Under the pieces are notes generated by a model. That model made no database searches and was not told the DNA's origin. It saw nothing but the letters and a program-made list of their open reading frames with translations. Below are positions 26,091 to 35,139 of a stretch of 64,000 nucleotides of DNA, piece by piece; within the stretch, counting starts at the first letter, position 1, and each line of letters begins with the position of its first letter. Source of the DNA: BRHc4a sp049323755 (lineage in GTDB: Bacteria > Bacillota > Desulfotomaculia > Desulfotomaculales > Desulfocucumaceae); contig JBMOPE010000018.1 of the NCBI GenBank assembly GCA_049323755.1, forward strand, positions 1 through 64,000, read 5' to 3'. Made by a program: the position numbers and the translations under genes.

Positions 26091-27953
26091 GTGATTGGTA
26101 AAATATTGGGTAACAGGTACGAGATTCTTGAACAGCTGGGCGGAGGCGGTATGGCTATAGTATACAAAGGCCGTGACACCATTTTAAACCGCTTGGTGAC
26201 TATTAAGCTTTTGCGCCCCGAATATACCTCGGATGATGATTTTGTGAGACGTTTCAGACGAGAGGCCCAGTCAGTTGCAATACTTTCGAACCCTAATATT
26301 GTCAGTATTTATGATGTTGGCAAAGAAGACAACATGCATTATCTTGTTATGGAATATGTTGACGGTGAGGACCTCAGAAGCATAATAAAAAGGGAAGGAC
26401 TGCTGGACCCGGTTAGCGCGGTAAAGATAGCCAGGCAAATCTGCGATGCCCTGGAACATGCACACGAGAACAATATAGTGCACAGGGACGTGAAGTCCCA
26501 CAATATAATAATAACCAGGTCCGGACGGGCAAAGCTTACGGATTTCGGCATAGCCAGAGAAGCCAGTGCTGCAACGGTAACAACATCAGACACCATAGTG
26601 GGATCTGTTCATTACCTTTCTCCTGAGCAGGCAAGGGGGGATCTGCCTGACAAGAGGTCGGACATATACTCCCTGGGAGTGGTTCTTTACGAAATGCTGT
26701 CAGGAAGCCTTCCCTTTACCGGTGACAGCCCCATTTCCATTGCACTAAAACACATTCAGAATAATCCTGACCCTCTTGTAAGGAGAAACCCGTCCATTCC
26801 CCAGTCGCTGGAGTGGGTGGTGATGAAGGCTCTTAACAAGGAACCTGAAAAAAGATTTCAGAGTGCCCGGGAAATGTCCTTCAAGCTTGAGGAAGCCCTA
26901 TTAAACGATGATGCCGATATCACCAGGGTGATTAGCCTGGGTGAAGAGGATATGAGGGCGTTAAAAAATTCCGTTATCCCCGCTTCCAACGGGAGGGAAA
27001 AGCCGCGGAGGCGGTTAAAGCCTGCGGGATGGGCGCTGGTGATATCACTTTTGGTTTTCCTTCTTGCTGCCGGGGCATACGGCTACTACGTGTTCGTAAA
27101 TGTTCCTGAGGTAAAGGTTCCCTCTGTTGTGGGCAAGCCTCTTGAGCAGGCAGTTGCCATATTGGCTGAAAAGAAACTAAAAAACACGGTAAAGGAGCAA
27201 TATAACAGTAGTGTTCCCGAAGGGCACGTCATTTCACAGGAGCCGGGTCCAAACGACCCTCCCGTTAAGGTAAACAGGGTGATTGTACTTACCGTAAGTA
27301 AGGGCCCTGACTTGAAATCAGTTCCCAATGTAGTTGGACTTGATATTGTGGAAGCAAGGATAAGATTAACTGAGGAAGGGTTTACCATGGAGGAGCCTCC
27401 CTCGGAGGAGCATAGCGGTGAGGTTGAAAAGGGCCGGATAATAAGCCAGAATCCTGCGGCCTATACCAGGTCCCCAAAGGATGTAAAGGTTAAAATAACT
27501 GTATCAAAGGGGCCCCAGCCCGTTATCAGTCCTATTCCCGACCTGAGGGGGATGACGGAGGAGCAGGCCAGAACCAGGCTGACGGCAATTAATCTGCAGA
27601 TTGACCCGGCTATAGTGTATCAGACAAGCACGCAGTACCTCAGAGGCCAGATAGTATCCCATATCCCGGAATCGGGAGAGGAGGTTTCCGAGGGAACCAC
27701 CGTAAAGATATATGTAAGCAATGGCCCGGGTCCGTCAGCCAGAGATGCCACAGTGGTAGTCAGGGAAATTCCCGATGATGGACTGAAGCATGTGGTTAGG
27801 ATTACCGTTGTGGATGCCAGGGGAACCAATGACGTATATATAAAACCTCACAGTTCAGGGGAACAGGTGGAACAAACGGTGAGGTACTGGGGACGCGCCG
27901 CAATAAAAGTATTTATTGATGATAAACTTATAAAGGAGCAAGTAATGAATTAG
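26091..27953 (+). CDS. pknB: PASTA-domain Ser/Thr protein kinase (PknB/PrkC)
   Basis: Membrane kinase that senses peptidoglycan fragments or lipid II. Kinase domain about 10-270: glycine loop LGGGGMAIVYKG, ATP lysine in TIKLLRPE, catalytic HRD in VHRDVKSHN at about 130-138, DFG in LTDFGIA, and an activation loop with Thr-Thr (ATVTTSDTIVG). A membrane segment lies at about 308-330. Three extracellular PASTA repeats follow (each with a VPSVVG- or PDLRG-like start and an E-G-x-V/I-x-x-Q/H-x-P core), then an extra 70-residue tail. GTG start behind GGGGGTG. rsgA begins at the next base after its stop. Confidence 0.95.
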   Translation: MIGKILGNRYEILEQLGGGGMAIVYKGRDTILNRLVTIKLLRPEYTSDDDFVRRFRREAQSVAILSNPNIVSIYDVGKEDNMHYLVMEYVDGEDLRSIIKREGLLDPVSAVKIARQICDALEHAHENNIVHRDVKSHNIIITRSGRAKLTDFGIAREASAATVTTSDTIVGSVHYLSPEQARGDLPDKRSDIYSLGVVLYEMLSGSLPFTGDSPISIALKHIQNNPDPLVRRNPSIPQSLEWVVMKALNKEPEKRFQSAREMSFKLEEALLNDDADITRVISLGEEDMRALKNSVIPASNGREKPRRRLKPAGWALVISLLVFLLAAGAYGYYVFVNVPEVKVPSVVGKPLEQAVAILAEKKLKNTVKEQYNSSVPEGHVISQEPGPNDPPVKVNRVIVLTVSKGPDLKSVPNVVGLDIVEARIRLTEEGFTMEEPPSEEHSGEVEKGRIISQNPAAYTRSPKDVKVKITVSKGPQPVISPIPDLRGMTEEQARTRLTAINLQIDPAIVYQTSTQYLRGQIVSHIPESGEEVSEGTTVKIYVSNGPGPSARDATVVVREIPDDGLKHVVRITVVDARGTNDVYIKPHSSGEQVEQTVRYWGRAAIKVFIDDKLIKEQVMN

Positions 27954-28832
27954 ATGGATTCCAGGGTAGAAGGGATAGTTACAAGGGCATATGGCGGTTT
28001 TTACTATGTGTATAGTGGAAATAGTCTCCTGCAGTGCACACCAAGAGGTGTGTTAAAGCACCGGAAAGTAGATATTAGGGTAGGGGACCGGGTAACCGTT
28101 AAAAAGACCTCAACCGGGGGAGTGGTAGAGGATGTTCGTCCCAGGAAGAACTCACTGACAAGGCCTCCTGTCGCCAATGTCGACAGGTCGGTTATTGTTT
28201 TTGCGGTGACGGACCCCGAGCCTTCTTTAACGCTATTGGACAGGATATTAATTCAATCGGATCACGAGGGAGTCAGCCCTGTAATAGTCTTTAACAAGAC
28301 AGATCTCTTCCCCGGGGAAAGTGAGTTATTCACTGATGTTTATGCCAGGGCCGGCTACACTGTCCTCAGGACCAGCGCCAGAGAAGGAGTTGGTATTGAG
28401 GAGCTGAGAGAAATCCTTCAGGAAGGTATTACCGTATTTGCCGGTCCGTCCGGGGTGGGAAAAAGCAGCCTTTTAAATGCAATCCAGCCGGGCCTTTCAT
28501 TAAAGACCGGAGAAATAGGGCAAAAGTTAAAAAGAGGACGGCATACTACCAGGCATGTAGAGCTTATTCCACTGGAAACAGGGGGGCTGGTGGCAGATAC
28601 GCCGGGTTTTTCCAGCCTGCTGCTTCCTGATATGAAAAGGGAAGAGCTATGTTTTTACTATCCCGAGATGGAAAGGCTAATTCCGGAATGCAGATTTAAA
28701 AGCTGCCTGCACAGGGCCGAGCCTGACTGTGCTGTTAAGAAGGCCGTGGCCGGAAATGGGATTAACCCCGGCAGGTATGAAAGATATCTTGATATATTAA
28801 GTGAGATTATTGAGAGGGAAAGGAGTTACTGA
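27954..28832 (+). CDS. rsgA: Ribosome small-subunit GTPase RsgA
   Basis: Circularly permuted GTPase for late 30S maturation. 292 residues. OB domain at 1-65; G4 FNKTDL comes before G1 GPSGVGKSSLLN and G3 ADTPGFS, the permuted order. The C-terminal zinc site is in ECRFKSCLHRAEPDCAVK (Cys, Cys, His, Cys). The ATG directly follows the pknB stop codon with no gap and the stop overlaps rpe by one base. The pknB-rsgA-rpe order is the classic Firmicutes arrangement, and RsgA is a known PrkC substrate in Bacillus. Confidence 0.95.
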   Translation: MDSRVEGIVTRAYGGFYYVYSGNSLLQCTPRGVLKHRKVDIRVGDRVTVKKTSTGGVVEDVRPRKNSLTRPPVANVDRSVIVFAVTDPEPSLTLLDRILIQSDHEGVSPVIVFNKTDLFPGESELFTDVYARAGYTVLRTSAREGVGIEELREILQEGITVFAGPSGVGKSSLLNAIQPGLSLKTGEIGQKLKRGRHTTRHVELIPLETGGLVADTPGFSSLLLPDMKREELCFYYPEMERLIPECRFKSCLHRAEPDCAVKKAVAGNGINPGRYERYLDILSEIIERERSY

Positions 28833-29512
28833 TGGTTAAGCTGGCACCGTCGATTCTGGCAGCAGATTTTTCCAAGCTTGGTGAAGAGGTGCGAAGGGTG
28901 GAGAAGGCAGGGGCTGAATACCTGCACCTGGACATTATGGACGGCCATTTTGTTCCCAATATTACCATAGGGCCACCGGTGGTATCGGCCCTCAGGAAGG
29001 GTTCTCAAATGGTCTTTGATGTGCACCTGATGATTGAAAACCCCGACCTTTATATTGAGGAGTTTATTAATGCAGGGGCAGATCTGGTCACCGTTCATGC
29101 AGAAACCGTTCCCCATCTTCACCGCAGCCTTCAGTTGATTAAAAAAAGTGGCGCAGAGGCTGGTGTGGCCCTTAACCCCTCCACACACCCCTCTGTCCTG
29201 GAATACGTTATCGACCTGATAGACCTTGTTCTCATTATGACGGTAAACCCTGGTTTTGGAGGGCAGGACTTTATAGGGGAAATGGTGCCAAAGATCGAGG
29301 TGGTACGGGACATGCTGTCACGGGCAGGCTCATCTGCAGAGATACAGGTGGACGGCGGTATTACCGTAAAGACCGCGCCCCTGGTGGCCGGGGCCGGAGC
29401 CACGGTGCTGGTGGCAGGATCGGCAGTTTTCAGGGCGGCTGATCCGGCCTTGGCAGTAGAAGAAATTAGACAGGCGGCGATTAAGTCGTTGGTAACTAAT
29501 GGTCAGTCGTAA
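28832..29512 (+). CDS. rpe: Ribulose-phosphate 3-epimerase
   Basis: Interconverts ribulose 5-phosphate and xylulose 5-phosphate. 226 residues, TIM barrel. Metal and catalytic motifs are complete: LDIMDGHFVPNITIGP (His and Asp), DVHLMIENP, TVNPGFGGQ and the phosphate loop DGGITVKTAP with VAGSAVFRA near the C terminus. ATG at 28832 overlaps the rsgA stop. It closes the long translation and cell-wall run. Confidence 0.95.
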   Translation: MVKLAPSILAADFSKLGEEVRRVEKAGAEYLHLDIMDGHFVPNITIGPPVVSALRKGSQMVFDVHLMIENPDLYIEEFINAGADLVTVHAETVPHLHRSLQLIKKSGAEAGVALNPSTHPSVLEYVIDLIDLVLIMTVNPGFGGQDFIGEMVPKIEVVRDMLSRAGSSAEIQVDGGITVKTAPLVAGAGATVLVAGSAVFRAADPALAVEEIRQAAIKSLVTNGQS

Positions 29513-29539
29513 AGACTAATCCTACAGGAGGTGATAAAA

Positions 29540-29662
29540 ATGGCAACATTTATCTGCGCCGAGTGCGGCAGTGTGGTGGAGAGCAGGTGTAAGCCCGGCA
29601 AGTGCAAGTCCTGCGGGGCGGAAAAGGACAAGCTTATAAAGCAGGAGCAGCCTAAGAAGTAG
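29540..29662 (+). CDS. RCKP-type rubredoxin-like small protein, 40 residues
   Basis: Starts MATFICAECGSVVESRCKPG and continues KCKSCGAEKDKLIKQEQPKK. Two CxxC pairs with the RCKPGKC motif match the RCKP-type rubredoxin-like domain, a small metal-binding knuckle. A strong AGGAGGTGA site precedes the ATG, and it lies 27 bases after rpe, so it is probably co-transcribed. The function of the family is not established; zinc or iron binding is inferred from the cysteines. Confidence 0.82.
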   Translation: MATFICAECGSVVESRCKPGKCKSCGAEKDKLIKQEQPKK

Positions 29663-29687
29663 TTGAAATGTGGGGTAACCTTTTGGG

Positions 29688-29752
29688 GATTATCGGAATT
29701 AGGAATTAGGAATTGGGAATTGGGGAATGATTCCCATTTCCCAATTCCGGAC
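29688..29752. repeat. Family B repeat, compact form
   Basis: Arms GGAATTAGGAATTAGGAATT and GGGAATTGGGGAAT against ATTCCCATTTCCCAATTCCG, almost without spacer, so it reads as one long hairpin. It is followed by TTAATAATGCTTAACA and a family F terminator, the same junction seen in reverse at the end of the window. Confidence 0.8.
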
Positions 29753-29772
29753 CTGTTAATAATGCTTAACAC

Positions 29773-29817
29773 TACGCCGCCGGGACAGCGGCAACGCCCG
29801 CAGGGCGTTTTTTTGCG
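29773..29817 (+). terminator. Family F hairpin terminator, copy 3
   Basis: First hairpin GCCGC/GCGGC (29776-29792), then AACGCCC (29793-29799), loop GCA, GGGCGTT (29803-29809) and a run of Ts. It is a strong intrinsic terminator, ending the rpe-RCKP transcript. Confidence 0.82.
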
Positions 29818-29912
29818 TTATAGACAAAATACTGGACTTTTTTTAGCTTAATGTTATAATTTCCCTAAGAACAGCTGGTATTCTACAGTGCAATAGACTG
29901 CAAAAGTCGGTT

Positions 29913-30614
29913 GTGGGGGTGTACAGTATTAGCGGAGGCTTTGTCTCAAAGCGGAAAATAATAATAACAGTGTTTTTGTTGCTGCAAATAATTGTTTTTG
30001 CATTACCCGGGCAGGCCGAGACAAAATGGGATGATATTTCCGGCAGTATTAACGATTCGTTTAGCGGAAACCAGGCATTCAGTATAAAGAACATCACGGT
30101 CTTTGCATTCGCAATACTTATTTTTTACCTGGTATTTGTTATTGTCCGGATATATTGGGCCAGGGAGGAAAAAGAATACAGCCAAAAGCGGCGCGGCCGG
30201 CATTTGCGGAGAACATCGGCCCGGCACCAGTTGCGAAGCTGGTTTAGATTAATGACAAATAACGAATTTGAGTGGGTTACCGCCGAGAAGGCTTTGATAT
30301 CAAAAAAAATATTGTATAAAAAGGACCGCCTGGTTGATCTCAGTGGAGGAGGCCTGTGCTTTTTAACAGAGGAGAAGCTGAATTCCGGTGATGAGTTAAA
30401 ATTGCTACTGAATACGGGAGGAGGAAAACCTCTTTCACTGTCCGGGCATGTAGTGAGAATAATAGAAGAGGCAGGCCCGGACAAGGTTATGTATAAAGTG
30501 GCGGTACAGTTTGGTAAAATGCTGAGCGGTGACCGGGACAAAATAATATCCGTAATAATGAATCGGCAAAGAGAGTCTATTCAGGAGAAGAAGCAGGAAG
30601 ATATGTCGGTGTAG
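29913..30614 (+). CDS. Membrane-anchored PilZ-domain protein
   Basis: 233 residues from GTG at 29913 (GTG at 29919 is the alternative). An N-terminal hydrophobic segment (about 14-35, possibly a signal peptide), a short outer segment, a second membrane helix (about 62-82) and a basic stretch (KRRGRHLRRTSARHQLR) come before a C-terminal PilZ-like domain with LVDLSGGGLCFLTEE, the D/N-x-S-x-x-G motif. An upstream arginine-rich switch is consistent with c-di-GMP binding. It may link c-di-GMP to a membrane or flagellar process. A second PilZ protein lies at 32776. Confidence 0.78.
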   Translation: MGVYSISGGFVSKRKIIITVFLLLQIIVFALPGQAETKWDDISGSINDSFSGNQAFSIKNITVFAFAILIFYLVFVIVRIYWAREEKEYSQKRRGRHLRRTSARHQLRSWFRLMTNNEFEWVTAEKALISKKILYKKDRLVDLSGGGLCFLTEEKLNSGDELKLLLNTGGGKPLSLSGHVVRIIEEAGPDKVMYKVAVQFGKMLSGDRDKIISVIMNRQRESIQEKKQEDMSV

Positions 30615-30624
30615 AATCCCGCAG

Positions 30625-32526
30625 TTATTTTTTAAAGCATACATAAACTGTTGTTCCCTGCGGGCCTGTTGATACTTTTATTATGGCACCGTGCCTTGCA
30701 GCTATGCTGTGGCAAACCGCCAGTCCCAGCCCTGTTCCGTTTTCCTTGGTGGTGAAGAAAGGTGTGCCCATTTTGTCAAAAACCTCGTTTGGTATTTCCG
30801 GCCCCTGGTCCTGTACTGCCAGAACAATTTCGCTACCTTCATGATATGTTTTCACTGTAAGGTTACCGCCTGAAGGCATGGCCTCCAGGCCGTTTCTGGA
30901 AAGGTTGAGTATTAACTGGCGGATCTCCTTTTCATCCAGCGGCAAGTCAGGAATTTGGCCCAGTTCCAGGCCGACAGCTTTGTCGTATATAATGGCGTCA
31001 GCCTGTACCAGGGGGATAATAGCCACAATTATAGAATTAAGGTTTTGAAGCTTTAATTCAACAAGCTTGTTTTTAGCAAGGGAAAGAAACTCCGAGATTA
31101 TAAGATTCATCCTGTCAAGCTCGTTTATCATCAGTTCAAAAAAATCCCTGTACTGGCTACAGTCTTTTTTCTTGCTGAGCAATTGTAAAAAACCTCGTAC
31201 TGCAGTCATGGGATTTCTTATTTCGTGGCCCATGCCGGCAGCCATTTCACCTACCATATTCAGCCTGTCCAACCGGGTTATTTCTTTTTCCATTTGTTTT
31301 CTTTCTGTTATGTCGTTTATTAAGAGGAGTATTAATTTATTTTTTCTTATGCTGATTGCCTCAGATGAAAAAAGCCCTACCCTGGCGTTTTCGGCTTTAT
31401 CAAGGAATACCGCCTCAAGGTTGCGAAAATTACCCCGCAGTTGGTTATTGTCTTTTTCATCCATCCAAAAGCGGAGGTCAGAAAGGGTTTTTCCAATTAC
31501 ATCCCGGCGTGAATAACCCAGGGTATCAAGGAAGGATTTATTGGCATCCATTATTTTCAGGGTTTTAATATCGAGAATTACCATAAGGCTTGGGCTGGCG
31601 TTAAAAGCCTTAAAAAACCATTCCCTGGATTGCTGTAAATCATATTCCGCCTGTTTTCTTGAGGTTATATCCTCTGCAAGCACCATTCCTCCTGTAATTT
31701 CCCCTAATTCAATTATAGGGGAGGCATTAAGCTTTATAATGCGCAGGCTTCCGTTCTTGTGAAGGATTGGAGTTTCGTAGCTGGCGGGCACGCCCTTTTT
31801 AAGCCTGTCCTGGATACCCTTTTTTACAATCTCCTTGTAATGTTCCGGCACGAAATGGAGTAGGTTTCGGCCGACGATCTGATCGGGATTATGCCCGGTA
31901 ATTTCCTTGCATTTGTTGTTCACAAAAGTTATACGGGCGTCTTTATCGTAGGTATAGAATAATTCATTCATATTTTCGATTAGTGCATTAAGGTAATTAA
32001 TCTTACTTTTAAGTTCTTTCTCGCTTTCTATCAGGGCCTTTTCAATTTTTTTCCGGGTGGAAATATCCCTGGCGATTCCCTGTACATACATGTTTCCCTC
32101 CTCTCCAACGGGGTGGGTATTTGCCTCTACCCATACATGCTTTCCGTTCTTTGTGTAGGTAAGGTATTCCTGCGGGGGCGATTTCTTTATTCCCTTAACT
32201 TTTTTGTTAATGTTTTCAAAAGCCAGCGGAAGATACTTTTCATCAACAATTTGACTTATATTAAGATTCCTGAATTCATCGTTTGCGTACCCGTATACAT
32301 TTTGGGCAGCTTTGTTGACAGAAAGAAAATTTCCCCGGGTATCGTGGGTATATATAATGTCAGTGGTGTTTTTAATAAGTCCAAGGTATTTTTCATTCAC
32401 TTCTTTCAGTTTTCTCTCGGTGTTTATAAGGTGGCTTTCTAAAGACAAAAGCTTTTTTTTCATTGAATGCGCCCGGGTATTAATACGTTTATTCCTTGTT
32501 AATCTGTCTATGCTTTGATACTGCAC
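30625..32526 (-). CDS. Orphan PAS-domain sensor histidine kinase
   Basis: 633 residues from GTG at 32526, 6 bases after GGGGAGGA; the frame extends to another GTG at 32556 without a good site. A short coiled N terminus is followed by three PAS domains (about 55-165, 180-290, 305-410; for example NMYVQGIARDISTRKKIE, GGMVLAEDITSRKQAE and ILLLINDITERKQMEK at their ends). A HisKA domain has the phosphorylated His434 in GMGHEIRNPMTAVRG, and a HATPase domain follows with NLSRNGLEAM and GTGLGLAVCHSIAARHG. No membrane helix and no response regulator beside it. This is the plan of KinA/KinE-like sporulation kinases. Confidence 0.9.
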   Translation of the reverse strand: MQYQSIDRLTRNKRINTRAHSMKKKLLSLESHLINTERKLKEVNEKYLGLIKNTTDIIYTHDTRGNFLSVNKAAQNVYGYANDEFRNLNISQIVDEKYLPLAFENINKKVKGIKKSPPQEYLTYTKNGKHVWVEANTHPVGEEGNMYVQGIARDISTRKKIEKALIESEKELKSKINYLNALIENMNELFYTYDKDARITFVNNKCKEITGHNPDQIVGRNLLHFVPEHYKEIVKKGIQDRLKKGVPASYETPILHKNGSLRIIKLNASPIIELGEITGGMVLAEDITSRKQAEYDLQQSREWFFKAFNASPSLMVILDIKTLKIMDANKSFLDTLGYSRRDVIGKTLSDLRFWMDEKDNNQLRGNFRNLEAVFLDKAENARVGLFSSEAISIRKNKLILLLINDITERKQMEKEITRLDRLNMVGEMAAGMGHEIRNPMTAVRGFLQLLSKKKDCSQYRDFFELMINELDRMNLIISEFLSLAKNKLVELKLQNLNSIIVAIIPLVQADAIIYDKAVGLELGQIPDLPLDEKEIRQLILNLSRNGLEAMPSGGNLTVKTYHEGSEIVLAVQDQGPEIPNEVFDKMGTPFFTTKENGTGLGLAVCHSIAARHGAIIKVSTGPQGTTVYVCFKK

Positions 32527-32775
32527 TCTGCTTCCTCCCCAAATAGCGGTTTCCACATATTATACAGTAATTGCAACAATATTGGAGATAATATTGAACA
32601 TTGTCAATGGACCGGGGGAAATAATATTAGACTGGATAAATTTATAAAGTATTTAGTGTCGAAAAATGTAAATTAATCAGTTTATTTAGTAAATTAATTA
32701 TTACTTTGGCCTTATTTATTTTTTTTAAAAAACATGATAATTAAAATATAAATATTACCGAGGGGGAGAGGGGCC

Positions 32776-33447
32776 ATGTTACAGTATCTTTCTCTATTGC
32801 AGCCTAATCAAAAAATATTTGTTTGTAATGAAGAAGATGCCACCCGGTATATTTCATTTATTAAAACATTTAATAGTGACATGGTTTATATAACTGTTCC
32901 CGAAAATAATGCCCTTCCCGGTTCAGGACAGAAAAAACTGCTTTTGCACAAAGATGTTATTGTGAAAATACAATTACCTGTTTCAGGACACCTCTACCAG
33001 CTTATAGGAAAGGTCGCAGGCACCTGCAATGCTGATGATGAAGGTTATGTTATGGTTTCGGTTCCCCAAAATATAGAAAGAATTGAAATGAGAAGATGTA
33101 TGAGGGTTAACAAGGTATTGAGGGTTCAGTATGCGGTGCTGTCCTCCCTGGAGGATGAACCTGATTATAAAGCTGCAGAAGCCCTGAACATAAGCGCGGG
33201 TGGTATGAAGCTGGCTGTTGCTGAGCTTATTGAGCAGGGAAAGCAACTGGTTCTTCAGTTTGTCCTGCCCCTGGACAATAAATACAGCAGGTTTAAAGAA
33301 ATATCGGTGGTAACGAGGGCTGTTCCGCTGTCATATCCGGATGAAGATATGTTCTATATAGGTATTGAATTTACAAACATAAAGAAAAATAAGTTTGAAT
33401 TAATGTCCAGGTACGTCATGAAGACTCTATGGACAGAGGCACTATAA
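32776..33447 (+). CDS. PilZ-domain protein (YcgR-like)
   Basis: 223 residues, soluble. The N-terminal YcgR-N-like barrel (about 1-100) precedes the PilZ domain (about 100-220). The c-di-GMP switch reads IERIEMRRCMRVNKVLRVQY (Arg-Arg-x-x-Arg) and then LNISAGGMKLAV. That is the standard R-x-x-x-R plus N/D-x-S-x-x-G pair, so c-di-GMP binding is likely. YcgR proteins brake the flagellar motor; with cheW 3 kb away a motility role is plausible. Start ATG behind AGGGGGAGAGGGG. Confidence 0.85.
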   Translation: MLQYLSLLQPNQKIFVCNEEDATRYISFIKTFNSDMVYITVPENNALPGSGQKKLLLHKDVIVKIQLPVSGHLYQLIGKVAGTCNADDEGYVMVSVPQNIERIEMRRCMRVNKVLRVQYAVLSSLEDEPDYKAAEALNISAGGMKLAVAELIEQGKQLVLQFVLPLDNKYSRFKEISVVTRAVPLSYPDEDMFYIGIEFTNIKKNKFELMSRYVMKTLWTEAL

Positions 33448-33450
33448 TAA

Positions 33451-33560
33451 ATCGGGGAATTAGGAATTAGGAATTGGGGGTTGTATAGAAGAAATATAGC
33501 AATTGAAATTTTTTACCAATTCCTGATTCCCAATTCCCAATTCCGGACCCGTAAAAAATG
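33451..33560. repeat. Family B repeat
   Basis: Left arm GGGGAATTAGGAATTAGGAA, right arm CCTGATTCCCAATTCCCAAT and TTCCGGACCCGTAAAAA. The spacer is about 40 bases. It lies between convergent genes. The right end is shared with 8523-8578. Confidence 0.8.
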
Positions 33561-33573
33561 CCTAAGAGAAAAA

Positions 33574-35139
33574 TTAAAATATTGTTACCGTTCTTGTGTC
33601 GGGGTCCCATTTTACTTCGGCCCCAAGGTACTCTCCTACATATCTAACAGGAACCATTGTGCGGTCATTTCTAATAACAGGGCTGGTATCCATTTTTTTT
33701 GCCTGCCCGTTAACCGTAGCAGTTGTGCTGTCTATTTTAAAAACTGCGGCTTTTCCCTGCCTGGTTATTGTAACCGTTCTCGTTCCGGAGTTCCACTGGA
33801 CATTAGCCCCAAGCGCCTCTGCAATGGCCCGCAGCGGAACCATAAGGCGGTTGTTGGAATCTATATAGGGCGCTGAGTCAAAGCTAACCGGTATCCCGTC
33901 TATCAGGACTGTTACTTCACCATTCAGTCCTGTTTGTTTCCCTGTCTCATAACCGTATATAAGATAATTTTTCCTTTCCTCCCTGAAGCGTGAGAGAGCG
34001 GGCGAGTATCCGTTTTCAATCTGCTGGGGCCCCAGACCCTTTTCCAAATCGCTGCCAATTCTGCCCGTACCCATTATCTTATCAAACATAACGATGGTCT
34101 GTCCGCTTTTGGGCACGGTAAAGCTGTTCAGGCTTCTGGCATAAGCCAGGGCATAAATACCTGTTTTAGCAGGGTTAAAGGTATGATAGTCCGTAATTTT
34201 CAGTCTTACTCCACCTGCATCTCCTCTTCTTTCAGCAATGAAAACCACTCCGGGAAGTCCTGCCTGGTTTAAAAGGGAGGCATACCTGTCCTGGTCGATA
34301 CCCTTTCCGCCTATCCACTTAAACTTGTCTGCCTGGAAAATACCTGTGCCCTCGCCCAGTCCTGTGGCCATGTATCCGAATACTGAATCAATGTCCGGAA
34401 TATTCGGGGATGTTTGCACCCACCGCAGTCCGGTATCCTGGTAGGTCATTTTTCTGGTATAGCCTTCCATGGGTATTACTTTAAGGTTGGCTCCTATTTT
34501 CCGGTTAAAATAGAGGGCCAGCTCACCGGCGGTCATTCCGTGCGCCATAGGGAGATTATCTATTCCCACGAAGCTTATGAACCGGTCCTCCAGAACCGGT
34601 CCCTCTACTATTTCTCCTCCCACTGGGTTTGGGCGGTCAAGCACAATAATTTGCTTACCGTATTTTTGTGCGGCAACCATGCAGTAATTCATTGTTGACA
34701 TGTATGTATACGACCTCGCGCCTATATCCTGGACGTCAAATATAAGAATATCTATATCCCTCAGCATTTCCCCTGTGGGCATCCTGGTTTCGCCATACAG
34801 GCTGTATACAGGTATGTTAAGCTGCTTATGAACATAAGACTTGACATATTCCCCGGCCTTTGCCTTGCCGTCTATTCCGTGCTCCGGGCCGTAAAGCGCC
34901 GCCAGCTTAATGGACTTATCCTCTGCAAGTACATCTATGGTACTCCTTCCCTGGCTGTTGACACCGCTCTGGTTGGTTACAAGCCCTATTCTTTTTCCCT
35001 CGATAAGGTGGTGATAACCTGTCATCAGCTGTTCGTTGCCCAGTTTAATCTTTGGAGTTTGCGCGGAGGTTGAGGTTGTAAAATATATTGATAGAGTCAA
35101 TGCCAGGAACACACACAGTGCTGCGAAGGCCTTTTTCAT
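33574..35139 (-). CDS. NamZ-type exo-beta-N-acetylmuramidase (DUF1343) with stalk domains
   Basis: 521 residues. Signal peptide at the N terminus (AFAALCVFLALTLSIYF). The NamZ/DUF1343 domain covers about 35-400: LGNEQLMTGYHHLIEGKRIG, VTNQSGVNSQGRSTIDVL, LYGPEHGIDGKAKAG, DIDILIFDVQDIGARSYTY and LDRPNPVGG are family hallmarks. Residues about 405-521 are a stalk domain of the copper amine oxidase N type (LMVPLRAIAEALGANVQW, TMVPVRYVGEYLGAEVKW). NamZ of Bacillus removes terminal MurNAc from cell-wall fragments; the same role at the cell surface is inferred. The fused stalk may hold it in the wall. Confidence 0.9.
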   Translation of the reverse strand: MKKAFAALCVFLALTLSIYFTTSTSAQTPKIKLGNEQLMTGYHHLIEGKRIGLVTNQSGVNSQGRSTIDVLAEDKSIKLAALYGPEHGIDGKAKAGEYVKSYVHKQLNIPVYSLYGETRMPTGEMLRDIDILIFDVQDIGARSYTYMSTMNYCMVAAQKYGKQIIVLDRPNPVGGEIVEGPVLEDRFISFVGIDNLPMAHGMTAGELALYFNRKIGANLKVIPMEGYTRKMTYQDTGLRWVQTSPNIPDIDSVFGYMATGLGEGTGIFQADKFKWIGGKGIDQDRYASLLNQAGLPGVVFIAERRGDAGGVRLKITDYHTFNPAKTGIYALAYARSLNSFTVPKSGQTIVMFDKIMGTGRIGSDLEKGLGPQQIENGYSPALSRFREERKNYLIYGYETGKQTGLNGEVTVLIDGIPVSFDSAPYIDSNNRLMVPLRAIAEALGANVQWNSGTRTVTITRQGKAAVFKIDSTTATVNGQAKKMDTSPVIRNDRTMVPVRYVGEYLGAEVKWDPDTRTVTIF

